From Paraburkholderia azotifigens (lineage in GTDB: Bacteria; Pseudomonadota; Gammaproteobacteria; Burkholderiales; Burkholderiaceae): DNA of 64,000 nucleotides. Shown one piece after another: positions 43,696-52,715 of this stretch. The stretch lies in NCBI RefSeq assembly GCF_007995085.1, contig NZ_VOQS01000003.1, positions 1,860,001-1,924,000 of the forward strand, written 5' to 3'. The position numbers and the translations under genes were made by a program. Numbering within the stretch: position 1 is the first letter of the stretch; the number at the start of each line of letters is the position of its first letter. The notes below the pieces were generated by a model, which saw only the letters and a list, made by a program, of their open reading frames with translations, did no database searches and had not been told where the DNA came from.

Positions 43696-45444
43696 ATGAT
43701 TTTCACCATACTGAGTTTTGCGTTTTTCACCGCGCTGGTCGGCTTCGTGTCGTACCTGTTCACGCGCCGTGCGAAGGATCACGGCGCGCGCGGCTACTTC
43801 ATGGCGAGCGGCGGACTCACGGGCTGGTTTATCGCCGGTTCGATGATGCTGACCAACCTTTCCGCCGAGCAGATGGTGGGTCTGAACGGCGACGCCTACG
43901 CGCACAACCTGTCGGCGATGGCGTGGGAGTGCACGGCGGCCGTGGCGACGGTGGCGCTCGCGATGTTCTTCCTGCCGCGCTACCTGCGCGGCGGCTTTTC
44001 GACCTTGCCGCAATTCCTCGAAGAACGCTTCGACGCGACGACGCGTCGCGTGGTCAGCGCGTTCTTCGTGATCGGCTACATGCTGGTGGCGAATCCGTCG
44101 GGCCTGTATCTCGGCGCGATCACGTTCAACCAGGTGTTCGGCGTGCAGGCGCTGCTCGGCACGTCCTACGCGAGCACGATCACGATTCTCGTGTGGATGT
44201 CGGGCATCATCGGCGCGCTCTATGCGATTTTCGGCGGGCTGCGCGCGGTGGCCGTGTCGGACACGATCAACGGCATCGGCCTGCTGGTCGCCGGTCTGAT
44301 GGTGCCCTTGCTCGGACTGTTCGCGCTGGGTCACGGCGATTTCTTTGCGGGCGTGCACACCATCGCAACGCAGGCGCCGGAGAAACTCTCCGCGATCGGC
44401 GGCCCGCACGATTCCGTGCCGTTCGGCACGCTGTTCACGGGGATGATCTTCGCGAACCTGTTCTACTGGTGCACGAATCAGGCGATCGTGCAGCGCACGT
44501 TCGCGGCGAAGAGCCTCGCGGAAGGGCAGAAGGGCGTGCTGCTGTCGGGCCTGATGAAACTGCTCGTGCCGCTGATCATGATGTTGCCTGGCGTGGTCGC
44601 GTTTCATCTTTACGCGCAGCATCCGCTCGGCCGTCCGGATCTCGCGTATCCGCAGCTCGTCACCGACGTGCTGCCGTGGTGGGCGAAAGGCTTCTTTATC
44701 GCGGTGCTGTTCGGCACGGTGATGAGCCACTTCAACGCCGTGATCAACAGTACGGCGACGCTGATCGCGTTCGACTTCTATCGTGTGTGGAAACCCGAAG
44801 CGAGCGACGAAAAACTGATCCGCGTCGGCAAGACCGCGAGCGTGGTGATCGCCGTCGTGTCGCTGCTCGTCGCGCCGCTGCTGATGTATGCGCCGGACGG
44901 CATCTACACCGTGATGCGCCGCTTCACCGGCTTCTACAACATCCCCATCATCGCCGTCGTGCTGGTGGGTTTCTTCAGCAAGAAGATCGGCGCGTTCCCG
45001 GCCAAGATGGTGTTGCTGCTGCATGTGATCGTCTACACGCTCGGCATTCTCGTGTTCCAGGTCGACAAGCTGCTCGGCATCAACTTCATTCACATCATGG
45101 GCATTCTGTTCGTGTGCGAAGTCACGCTGATGCTGGTGCTCGGCGCGCGCCATCAACGTGCGAAAGCCTACGAGCCGCAACTGCGGCAAACGGGCGACCT
45201 CACGCCGTGGCGTCATGCCAGCACGATGAGCGTGTTCCTGATCGCGATGCTCGTGAGCATCTACCTGACGCTGTCGCCGATCGGCGTCGCGCGGCACGGC
45301 GGCGTGACGACGCAATACGAAGTCCTGATCGTGGCGACGTGGTGCGTGGCGATCGGACTGATCGCGCTGTTCCGGCGCCGCGCATCGGCGGGCGGACGCG
45401 CGCTGGTGTGGAACCAGTCGCCGAGCGAATCGAACGGACACTGA
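43696..45444 (+). CDS. Solute:sodium symporter (SSS family); likely sulfoquinovose uptake
   Basis: A 582-residue inner-membrane Na+-coupled sugar symporter of the SGLT/vSGLT type with about 14 spans. GAGGAG precedes the ATG. Conserved segments are GWFIAGSMMLTNLSAEQMVG and LNGDAYAHNL in TM1-2 and LFYWCTNQAIVQRTFAAKSL in the middle. It follows its own operator and lies directly before the sulfoquinovosidase gene. Import of sulfoquinovose or its glycerol glycoside is inferred; better-known clusters use ABC or GPH-type importers. Confidence 0.93.
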   Translation: MIFTILSFAFFTALVGFVSYLFTRRAKDHGARGYFMASGGLTGWFIAGSMMLTNLSAEQMVGLNGDAYAHNLSAMAWECTAAVATVALAMFFLPRYLRGGFSTLPQFLEERFDATTRRVVSAFFVIGYMLVANPSGLYLGAITFNQVFGVQALLGTSYASTITILVWMSGIIGALYAIFGGLRAVAVSDTINGIGLLVAGLMVPLLGLFALGHGDFFAGVHTIATQAPEKLSAIGGPHDSVPFGTLFTGMIFANLFYWCTNQAIVQRTFAAKSLAEGQKGVLLSGLMKLLVPLIMMLPGVVAFHLYAQHPLGRPDLAYPQLVTDVLPWWAKGFFIAVLFGTVMSHFNAVINSTATLIAFDFYRVWKPEASDEKLIRVGKTASVVIAVVSLLVAPLLMYAPDGIYTVMRRFTGFYNIPIIAVVLVGFFSKKIGAFPAKMVLLLHVIVYTLGILVFQVDKLLGINFIHIMGILFVCEVTLMLVLGARHQRAKAYEPQLRQTGDLTPWRHASTMSVFLIAMLVSIYLTLSPIGVARHGGVTTQYEVLIVATWCVAIGLIALFRRRASAGGRALVWNQSPSESNGH

Positions 45445-45498
45445 ACGAAACGTATCAACCCAACGCATTAAACCCAACGCAATAGCAAGGTAAAGCTG

Positions 45499-47529
45499 AT
45501 GAACTGGCAGACAGAAGCGGGCGGCAAACTCGTGTTGCGCGTGGCAGGCCGCACGCTCTTCGAACATGCGCCGGATGCACCCGCTGTGTTCGTGGGACAC
45601 GGCGTCGAGACGATCGACATGTATCGCGGCAATTTCGACATCAGCGACTACGTCGAAGAGCGCGTCGCACTGCGCGATGCACGGCTCACGCTGCAGGCAG
45701 ACGGCAGCGCGCGCATCGAACTGGCGCGCGACGCGCAAGCCGCTGCCGAACTCACGATCGTCGCCAGCGAATCGGCGCATGGCGCGCAGCTTGCGTTGTC
45801 TGCGTCCGGCGCCGAAATCAACCGTGTGTGGTGGCGTGTGCCCGCGCAGCGCGACGAACACGTGTGGGGCTGCGGCGAGCAGATGTCGTATTTCGATCTG
45901 CGCGGCCGCAATTTTCCGCTGTGGACGTCGGAGCCGGGCGTGGGCCGCGACAAGAGCACCCATCTGACGTGGCAGGCCGATACGACGTCGAAGTCGGGCG
46001 GCGACTACTACAACACGAACTATCCGCAGCCGACGTTCGTGTCGTCGCAGAAGTACTGTCTGCATGCCGAAACGACGGCCTACGCGGATTTCGATTTCCG
46101 TCACGACGAGCGGCACGAACTGCAATTCTGGGCCGTTCCCGAGCGGATCGAATTGATCGTCGCCGACGATTTCATCACGCTCGTCGAGCGCATTTCGCAA
46201 CGCTTCGGCCGTCAGCCCGCGCTGCCCGCATGGGTGATGGACGGCGCGATTCTCGGCTTGAAGAACGGTCGCGATCACGCGCAGACGATCATGGAGCAAA
46301 GCCGCGCAGCGGGCCTGAAAGTGAGCGGCCTGTGGTGCGAAGACTGGGTCGGCATCCGGCAGACTTCGTTCGGCAAGCGTCTCTTCTGGGACTGGCGCTG
46401 GAACGAAACGCGCTATCCGGGCCACGCCGAATGGGTCAAGCAGCTAAACGCAGACGGCGTGCGTTTTCTCGGCTACGTGAACCCGTATCTGTGCAATGAC
46501 GGCACGCTGTACGTGGAAGCGAAGCAGGCCGGTTATCTGGCGACGCGCGCCGATGGCAGCGACTATCTCGTCGATTTCGGCGAGTTCGATTGCGGTGTGG
46601 TGGACTTCACGAATCCCGCGGCGGCGCGCTGGTTCGAAGAGCGCGTGATCCGCGACGAGATGCTGAACAAAGGTCTCGACGGCTGGATGGCGGACTTCGG
46701 CGAATATCTGCCGACGGACGTCACGCTCGCCAACGGCATCGACGCGAAGCTGATGCACAACGCGTGGCCGACGCTATGGGCGCAGGTCAATGCGCGCGCG
46801 ATCGAAGGCGCGGGCCGCACGGGCGACGCCGTGTTCTTCATGCGCGCGGGCTATACGGGCGTGCAGGCGCATTGTCCGCTGCTGTGGGCGGGCGACCAGT
46901 CCGTCGACTTCACGCGTCACGACGGTTTGCAGACGGTGATTTGCGGCGCGTTGTCGTCGGGCCTGCTCGGCAACGCGTATCACCATAGCGATATCGGCGG
47001 ATACACGAGCCTGTTCGGCAACACGCGCACGCCCGAGCTGTTTCAGCGCTGGGCCGAAATGGCCGCCTTCACGCCGATGATGCGCACGCACGAAGGCAAT
47101 CGTCCCGACTCGAATTTCCAGTTCTGGCAGGACGCCGGCGTGCTCGCGCACTTCGCGCGGATGACGCGTGTGTTCGTTGCGCTCAAGCCGTATGTGCAAG
47201 GACTCGTCGACGAAGCGGCGGCGCGCGGTCTGCCGTTGCAGCGTCCGTTGTTCCTGCATTACGAGCACGACCGGGCGACCTACGCGATCCAGGATCATTA
47301 CCTGTATGGCCGCGATCTGCTCGTCGCGCCCGTGCATGCGGCGGGTGCAATGCAATGGCGCGTGTATCTGCCGCAAGGCGATGCGTGGACGCATCTGTGG
47401 AGCGGCACGCGCTACGAAGGCGGCCAGCATGTCGACGTCGCCGCGCCGCCCGGCGAGCCGCCCGTGTTCGTGCGTCATGGCGCGGCGCGCGAGGCGCAGC
47501 TGCTCAAACTCGCGCAGGACGCAGCGTGA
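45499..47529 (+). CDS. yihQ: Sulfoquinovosidase, GH31 (YihQ-like)
   Basis: A 676-residue retaining alpha-glycosidase that releases sulfoquinovose from sulfolipid headgroups such as sulfoquinovosyl glycerol. It aligns with E. coli YihQ along its whole length as I recall that sequence. The nucleophile Asp is about residue 399 in GWMADFGEYLPTD and the acid/base Asp about 466 in WAGDQSVDF. The sulfonate-recognition residues appear as Lys about 255 (LGLKNG), Glu about 281 (WCEDW), Arg 294 and Trp 297 (GKRLFWDW), and Tyr about 502 (DIGGYT). That is the K-E-R-W-Y variant rather than Q-Q-R-W-Y. No signal peptide, so it acts in the cytoplasm. Its stop overlaps the next GTG start. Confidence 0.95.
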   Translation: MNWQTEAGGKLVLRVAGRTLFEHAPDAPAVFVGHGVETIDMYRGNFDISDYVEERVALRDARLTLQADGSARIELARDAQAAAELTIVASESAHGAQLALSASGAEINRVWWRVPAQRDEHVWGCGEQMSYFDLRGRNFPLWTSEPGVGRDKSTHLTWQADTTSKSGGDYYNTNYPQPTFVSSQKYCLHAETTAYADFDFRHDERHELQFWAVPERIELIVADDFITLVERISQRFGRQPALPAWVMDGAILGLKNGRDHAQTIMEQSRAAGLKVSGLWCEDWVGIRQTSFGKRLFWDWRWNETRYPGHAEWVKQLNADGVRFLGYVNPYLCNDGTLYVEAKQAGYLATRADGSDYLVDFGEFDCGVVDFTNPAAARWFEERVIRDEMLNKGLDGWMADFGEYLPTDVTLANGIDAKLMHNAWPTLWAQVNARAIEGAGRTGDAVFFMRAGYTGVQAHCPLLWAGDQSVDFTRHDGLQTVICGALSSGLLGNAYHHSDIGGYTSLFGNTRTPELFQRWAEMAAFTPMMRTHEGNRPDSNFQFWQDAGVLAHFARMTRVFVALKPYVQGLVDEAAARGLPLQRPLFLHYEHDRATYAIQDHYLYGRDLLVAPVHAAGAMQWRVYLPQGDAWTHLWSGTRYEGGQHVDVAAPPGEPPVFVRHGAAREAQLLKLAQDAA

Positions 47530-48347
47530 GCGTCAGTCCGTTCCTGCACCATCTGCTGTTCGCGGCGTGTGTCGCGACGGCGACGTTCACGCAAAGCCTG
47601 ACGGGCTTCGCGTTCGGCCTCGTGCTGCTCGGTCTCGTCGCGGTGTTTCATCTCGCGCCGCTGCCCGTCGCGGCCAACGTGGTGACGGTGATGGTGCTCG
47701 CCAATGCGGCCTTGCTCGTACGCGGCGTGCCTGACTTGCCGCGCCGCCTGCTCGCGCCGTCGTATGGCAGCAGTCTCGTCGGCGTCGCGATCGGCGCATG
47801 CCTGCTCGCGTGGCTGTCCGATAACGCGATCGGCGTCGTGCGCTTTGCGTTGGGACTCGCGATTCTTGCATGCAGCCTGTTGCTCGTCGTGCAGACGAAG
47901 CCGCGTGCGCAACTCGCATCGCCGGGTACGTTCGCGTTTTACGGCTGCGTCTCCGGCGTGATGGGCGGCGTGTTCGCGAGCGCCGGTCCGCCGATGGTGT
48001 TCCACCTTTATCGCCAGCCGCTCGACCGCGTCGTCGTGCGCGACACACTGGTGCTGCTGTTTGCCGTCAATGCCGTGCTGCGGCTCGTGATCGTGCTCGC
48101 ACAAGGGCGTTTCGATGCGGCGTCGCTGGCGCTCAGCGCAGAAGCTTTGCCCGTCGTGCTGACCGTTACGTGGCTCGCGCGCCGCTATCCGCCCAACTGG
48201 TCGCCGACTGCCGTGCGGCGCGTCGTCTTCGTGCTGCTGGCGATTGCGGGCGCGAGTCTCGTGGCGCCCGCCGTCACCGGCGCGACGGCACAGGCGCACG
48301 CGAAGGTCAGCGCGGTATCCCATCAACTTCGTATTTTCACGGCGTGA
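47526..48347 (+). CDS. TauE/SafE-family permease; likely sulfolactate exporter
   Basis: A 273-residue inner-membrane protein with about eight spans. It starts with GTG overlapping the sulfoquinovosidase stop (GTGA). The two-repeat TauE pattern is visible: FTQSLTGFAFGLVLLGLVAV in the first half and GCVSGVMGGVFASAGPPMVF in the second, each with a Gly/Pro-rich re-entrant motif. TauE/SafE proteins move sulfonates and sulfite; in sulfo-ED clusters they are thought to export 3-sulfolactate, the end product. Confidence 0.9.
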   Translation: MSVSPFLHHLLFAACVATATFTQSLTGFAFGLVLLGLVAVFHLAPLPVAANVVTVMVLANAALLVRGVPDLPRRLLAPSYGSSLVGVAIGACLLAWLSDNAIGVVRFALGLAILACSLLLVVQTKPRAQLASPGTFAFYGCVSGVMGGVFASAGPPMVFHLYRQPLDRVVVRDTLVLLFAVNAVLRLVIVLAQGRFDAASLALSAEALPVVLTVTWLARRYPPNWSPTAVRRVVFVLLAIAGASLVAPAVTGATAQAHAKVSAVSHQLRIFTA

Positions 48348-50095
48348 CTATCGTGCAACAAAAGCTCAAACAACTCAGCGAACTGCGCAGCCAGCGGTGG
48401 CTTGCACCCGACGACATGCGCTCGTTCGCGCATCGTCAGCGTTTGCAGCAAATGGGTTTGCGCCGCGAAGAATTCATGTCGCGGCCGGTGATCGGCATCA
48501 TCAACACGTGGAGCGACCTGTCGCCGTGCCACGCGCATCTGCGCGAGCGCGCCGAAGCCGTGAAGCGCGGCATCCTGCAGGCAGGCGGCATGCCGTTCGA
48601 GCTGCCCGCGATGTCGCTCGGCGAAGTGATGGTCAAGCCGACCACGATGATCTACCGCAACTTCCTCGCGATGGAAACGGAAGAGCTGCTGCGCTCGCTG
48701 CCTATCGACGGCGCAGTGCTGATGGGAGGCTGCGACAAGACCACGCCGGGCCTGCTGATGGGCGCGCTGTCGGCGGATCTGCCGTGCATCTTCGTGCCTG
48801 CGGGCCCGATGCTCAATGACCGTCATCGCGGCCAGGCCGTCGGCGCGGGCACACATACGAAGAAGTTCTGGGACGAATACGTGGCGGGCAACATCGAGCA
48901 GCCCGAGTGGATCTCGCTCGAAGCGCGCATGACGCGCGCGCCCGGCACCTGCAACACGATGGGCACCGCAAGCACGATGACGTCGATCGTCGAGGCGATG
49001 GGCTTCACGCTGCCCGGCGCGACCAGCATTCCCGCAATGGATGCGTCGCATACGCGCATGTGTTCGTCGAGCGGCGAGCGCATCGTCGGCATGGTGTGGG
49101 AAGACCTGAAACCGAGCCGTTTTTTCAATCGCAAGTCGGTCGAAAACGGCATCGTCACGTATATGGCGCTCGGCGGTTCGACCAACGCCGCGATTCACAC
49201 GATTGCCATTGCAGGTCGCGGCAACGTGCCGCTGACGCTCGACGACATCGCGCGCGTCGGCAAGAACATTCCCGTGCTCGCCGACGTGTTTCCGTCCGGC
49301 AAGCGTCTGATGGAAGACTTCTATTACGCGGGCGGACTGCCGGCACTGCTGAGCGGCGTGAAGGACTATCTGTCGCTCGACTGCATGACGGTGACGGGCA
49401 CGACGCTCGGCGAAAACATCGCGCGCTTCGAGTCGGGCCAGCGTCCGCAGGGCGAGGACGCGATCCGTCCGCTGAGCGATCCCGTCAGCGAGCGCGGCGC
49501 GCTCGGCGTGCTGCGCGGCAATCTCGCGCCCAACGGCGCCGTCATCAAGCCGAGCGCGGCAAGTCCGCATCTGATGAAGCATCGCGGACGCGCACTCGTG
49601 TTCGATTCGATCGCCGAAATGAACGCGAAGATTCACTCGCCCGAACTCGGCGTCGATGCCGACACCGTGCTCGTGCTGCGCGGCGGCGGTCCGATCGGCG
49701 CGCCGGGCATGCCGGAGTGGGGCAATCTGCCGATTCCCAAAAAGCTGCTTGCGGCGGGCGTGCGCGACATGGTCCGCATCTCCGATGCGCGCATGAGCGG
49801 CACGCATTACGGCACCTGCGTGCTGCACGTGTCGCCCGAAGCAGCGGCAGGCGGACCGCTCGCGCTGATCCGTACGGGCGACATGATCGAACTCGACGTG
49901 GAAGCAGGACGTCTCGACGTGATGCTGTCAGACGCGGAACTCGCGCGCCGCCGCGAAGACTGGCGCGCGCCGCCGAGCCCGCGCAAGCGCGGCTATATCC
50001 GCCTCTATGTCGAACAGGTTTCGCAAGCCGACAAGGGTTGCGACTTCGACTTCCTGACGGGCTTCGAAGAACCCGTCGAACCGTCGATCTTCTGA
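48344..50095 (+). CDS. IlvD/Edd-family dehydratase; likely 6-deoxy-6-sulfogluconate dehydratase
   Basis: A 583-residue Fe-S dehydratase. It begins with GTG overlapping the preceding stop (GTGA). Cluster cysteines are likely those in LSPCHAHL, LMGGCDKTTPG and APGTCNTMGTASTM. Further family blocks are SIPAMDASHTRMCSSSGERI, ALGGSTNAAIHTIAIA and the end motif SDARMSGTHYGTCVLHV. It would convert 6-deoxy-6-sulfogluconate into 2-keto-3,6-dideoxy-6-sulfogluconate. The sequence is closer to sugar-acid dehydratases than to IlvD of branched-chain synthesis. Confidence 0.93.
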   Translation: MTIVQQKLKQLSELRSQRWLAPDDMRSFAHRQRLQQMGLRREEFMSRPVIGIINTWSDLSPCHAHLRERAEAVKRGILQAGGMPFELPAMSLGEVMVKPTTMIYRNFLAMETEELLRSLPIDGAVLMGGCDKTTPGLLMGALSADLPCIFVPAGPMLNDRHRGQAVGAGTHTKKFWDEYVAGNIEQPEWISLEARMTRAPGTCNTMGTASTMTSIVEAMGFTLPGATSIPAMDASHTRMCSSSGERIVGMVWEDLKPSRFFNRKSVENGIVTYMALGGSTNAAIHTIAIAGRGNVPLTLDDIARVGKNIPVLADVFPSGKRLMEDFYYAGGLPALLSGVKDYLSLDCMTVTGTTLGENIARFESGQRPQGEDAIRPLSDPVSERGALGVLRGNLAPNGAVIKPSAASPHLMKHRGRALVFDSIAEMNAKIHSPELGVDADTVLVLRGGGPIGAPGMPEWGNLPIPKKLLAAGVRDMVRISDARMSGTHYGTCVLHVSPEAAAGGPLALIRTGDMIELDVEAGRLDVMLSDAELARRREDWRAPPSPRKRGYIRLYVEQVSQADKGCDFDFLTGFEEPVEPSIF

Positions 50096-50112
50096 ACACA
50101 GGATTGATAGAA

Positions 50113-50946
50113 ATGGCCAACAGAATCAAGCAGGACCCCACGCGCAATGCCTTTAGCGACGCGCTGAAGCACAAGGACAACAGCGCGATGCGCGCGAAGC
50201 CGCTCGGCACCTGGCTGATGTCGGGCTCGCCCGCGACGGCGGAAGCCTTCGGCCATGCGGGCTTCGACTGGTTGCTGATCGACATGGAGCACGCGCCGCT
50301 CGAATTCACGGACGTGCTGCACATGCTGCAGGCCGTCGAGTGCGGCGGCGCGGCGCCCATCGTGCGCCTCGCGCGCAACGACGCGACGCTCGCCAAGCGC
50401 GCGCTCGACATGGGCGCGCCGACGCTGATGTTCCCGTATGTGCAGAGCGCGGAAGAGGCGCGTGCCGCCGTCGCGTCGATCAAGTTCCCGCCGCTCGGCA
50501 CGCGCGGTTTCGCGGCGATGCATCGCGCGAGCCGCTACGGCACGTGGAGCGAATTCGGCACGCGTGCAAACGAAGCCACCGCCTGCATCGTGCAGCTGGA
50601 AACGCCCGAAGCCGTGGCGCAACTCGAAGCGATTGCGGCCGTGCCGGGCGTCGATGCACTGTTTGTCGGGCCGGGCGATCTGTCGGCGGCGATGGGCAAG
50701 ATCGGCAATCTCGCCGACGCCGAAGTGCGCGCCGTGCTCGCCGATTGCGCGCGCCGCGCGAACGCAGTCGGCATGCCCATCGGCATCGTCGGGCCGACGC
50801 CTGCGATGGTGCGCGAGTTCGCTGAAATGGGCTACGACTACGTCGCGATTGCATCGGACATGGGCATGGCGATGCGTCAGGCCAATGCGTTCATTGCCGA
50901 ACTCGACCAGGTGAAGGCCAGCGCGAACGCGGGCGGCCCGTACTGA
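50113..50946 (+). CDS. HpcH/HpaI-family class II aldolase; likely KDSG aldolase
   Basis: A 277-residue metal-dependent aldolase with a TIM-barrel. The start at 50113 is 17 bases after the dehydratase stop. Landmarks are LGTWLMSGSPATAEAFGHAG, FDWLLIDMEHAP (metal-near residues), the Arg in APIVRLARND, GTRGFAAMHRASRYG, QLETPEAV (Glu ligand) and FVGPGDLSAAMGK (Asp ligand). It would cleave 2-keto-3,6-dideoxy-6-sulfogluconate into pyruvate and 3-sulfolactaldehyde. About 25 N-terminal residues precede the usual family start. Confidence 0.93.
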   Translation: MANRIKQDPTRNAFSDALKHKDNSAMRAKPLGTWLMSGSPATAEAFGHAGFDWLLIDMEHAPLEFTDVLHMLQAVECGGAAPIVRLARNDATLAKRALDMGAPTLMFPYVQSAEEARAAVASIKFPPLGTRGFAAMHRASRYGTWSEFGTRANEATACIVQLETPEAVAQLEAIAAVPGVDALFVGPGDLSAAMGKIGNLADAEVRAVLADCARRANAVGMPIGIVGPTPAMVREFAEMGYDYVAIASDMGMAMRQANAFIAELDQVKASANAGGPY

Positions 50947-50948
50947 TC

Positions 50949-51827
50949 ATGTCGAACGCCCCCGAACTGTTCGCGCTGGAGAACGACGCCTGGCAGGTGC
51001 GCATCGCGCCGTCGCTGGGCGGCGCGATCGTCGACGCGCGCTGGCATGGACGCGACGTGTTGCGGCCGACGCCCGCCGCCGAACTGGAAGCGCGCAACGT
51101 GCGCAAGACCGCGTGCTATCCGCTGGTGCCGTTTTCGAATCGCATCGCGTTCGGCAGTTTCAGGTTTGGTGATTCGCGCTACGCGCTCGTGAAGAATCTG
51201 GCGGGAATGGCGCACGCGATTCACGGCGTCGGTTTTCAGCGGGCGTGGTCCGTGCATGCGAGCGACGCAAATAGCATCGACATGCTGCTATCGCACAAGC
51301 CCGACGAGCACTGGCCGTTCGCATTCGAAGCGCAGCAGCGCATCGCGATCGAAGGCGATGCGTTGACGCTCGGCATGCGCATCACGAATACGGATGCGCG
51401 TGCAACGCCATGCGGCGCAGGCTGGCATCCGTTCTTTCCGCTCGATACGGCGGCGGGCGAGACGCGTCTGCATACCGCGTGGAACTCGATGCTGGTCGGC
51501 GACGCGAACGATCTGCCCTGCGCCAGCACGCAGCCGCCGCAGTTCGGCGCACTGGACGAGACCATCGTCGACAACTGCTTTACTGGCTGGAGCGGCAACG
51601 CGCGTATCGATACGCCGCATCATCGCATCGTGATCGAAGCGAGCGACGCGTTGCGTTGTGCGGTGCTGTTCAGGCCTGCGGGCCAGCCGTTTTTCGCATT
51701 CGAGCCGGTGAGCCACGCGAACAATGCGCTCAATGGCAACGAGCCGCCGATGCATGTGCTAGCGCCGCGCGAGACGCTCGAAGCGCGCATGACGGTGGCA
51801 ATGGAATCACTCAGGAGACAGGCATGA
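50949..51827 (+). CDS. Aldose 1-epimerase family; likely sulfoquinovose mutarotase
   Basis: A 292-residue galactose-mutarotase-like beta-sandwich protein. It begins two bases after the aldolase stop. The conserved residues are Arg in FSNRIAFG, His in GMAHAIHGVG, the His in GWHPFFPLD and the catalytic Glu in FFAFEPVSHANNAL. It would interconvert the anomers of sulfoquinovose, since the glycosidase releases the alpha form and the dehydrogenase may use beta. It overlaps the next gene by four bases (ATGA). Confidence 0.9.
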   Translation: MSNAPELFALENDAWQVRIAPSLGGAIVDARWHGRDVLRPTPAAELEARNVRKTACYPLVPFSNRIAFGSFRFGDSRYALVKNLAGMAHAIHGVGFQRAWSVHASDANSIDMLLSHKPDEHWPFAFEAQQRIAIEGDALTLGMRITNTDARATPCGAGWHPFFPLDTAAGETRLHTAWNSMLVGDANDLPCASTQPPQFGALDETIVDNCFTGWSGNARIDTPHHRIVIEASDALRCAVLFRPAGQPFFAFEPVSHANNALNGNEPPMHVLAPRETLEARMTVAMESLRRQA

Positions 51828-52633
51828 ATTCAACCCGTCCGTTGTATCCGGCGCTCGCCGGGCAGGTGGCGTTCGTATCGGGCGGCGCATCGGGCATTGG
51901 CGAAGCGCTTGTCGAAGCGTTCTGGGAACAGGGCGCGCAAGTCGCGTTTTGCGATCTGGACGAGCAGGCGGGCAACGCGTTGTGCGAGCGGCTGAGCGCC
52001 GCGCGTGACGGCGCGTGGCCCGTCGGGCGTCTGCGGCCGTGGTTCGCGCGCTGCGACGTGCGCGATATCGACGCCTATCGCAATGTGCTCGATGAAGCCG
52101 CACGTGCGCTCGGACCCATCCGCACGCTCGTGAACAACGCGGGCCGCGATACGCGTCACGCGCTCGACGATCTTTCCGTCGAGATGTGGAACGAGATGCT
52201 CGCCGTCAATCTCACGCATCACGTGTTCGCGACGCAGCGCGTCGCGCCGGGCATGCGCGCGGCGGGCGGCGGCTCGATCATCAACCTCGGCTCGATTTCG
52301 TGGCTGCGCGGGCGGCCGAACCTGATCGGCTACACGGCTTCGAAGGCGGCGATCTCCGGCATCACACGCACGCTCGCGCGCGAACTCGGCGACGGCGGCA
52401 TTCGCGTGAACGCGGTGTTGCCGGGTGCCGTCGTCACGGCACGTCAGACGGCGCTGTGGCGCGATCCCGCCGCCGACCAGCAGTTTCTCGATCTGCAGTG
52501 CCTGAAGTTCCGCGTCGAGCCCGCGCATATCGCGGACTCGGTGCTGTTTCTCGCGAGTCCTCAGGCGGCGGCGATCACGGGCCAGAACCTGATCGTCGAT
52601 GCCGGGCTCGCGCAGGTGTCCGTCGTCGGATAG
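51824..52633 (+). CDS. SDR; likely sulfoquinovose 1-dehydrogenase
   Basis: A 269-residue classical short-chain dehydrogenase. The cofactor motif is SGGASGIGEAL, Asp after beta-2 (FCDLDEQ) indicates NAD, NNAG is intact, Ser is in NLGSISWLRG and Tyr/Lys in YTASK. The pathway role is oxidation of sulfoquinovose to 6-deoxy-6-sulfogluconolactone with NAD+, the first step of sulfo-ED. CAGGAGACAGGC precedes the ATG. The Arg/Trp-containing segment SWLRGRPN near the active site could contact the sulfonate (inference). Confidence 0.92.
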   Translation: MNSTRPLYPALAGQVAFVSGGASGIGEALVEAFWEQGAQVAFCDLDEQAGNALCERLSAARDGAWPVGRLRPWFARCDVRDIDAYRNVLDEAARALGPIRTLVNNAGRDTRHALDDLSVEMWNEMLAVNLTHHVFATQRVAPGMRAAGGGSIINLGSISWLRGRPNLIGYTASKAAISGITRTLARELGDGGIRVNAVLPGAVVTARQTALWRDPAADQQFLDLQCLKFRVEPAHIADSVLFLASPQAAAITGQNLIVDAGLAQVSVVG

Positions 52634-52715
52634 GCGGGCGGCGGCCGCTCACGCGTATCACTACCGCGCATCACCACAAGAACCACTAAAACCAAAGGAT
52701 TCTGGAGACTTTCTG

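Noticed and set aside
43498..46425. 975-residue open frame on the minus strand across the symporter and glycosidase genes
   Set aside because: It is antisense to two well-supported genes, is extremely rich in Arg, His, Gln and Ala as expected from reverse reading of GC-rich codons, and shows no family motif.
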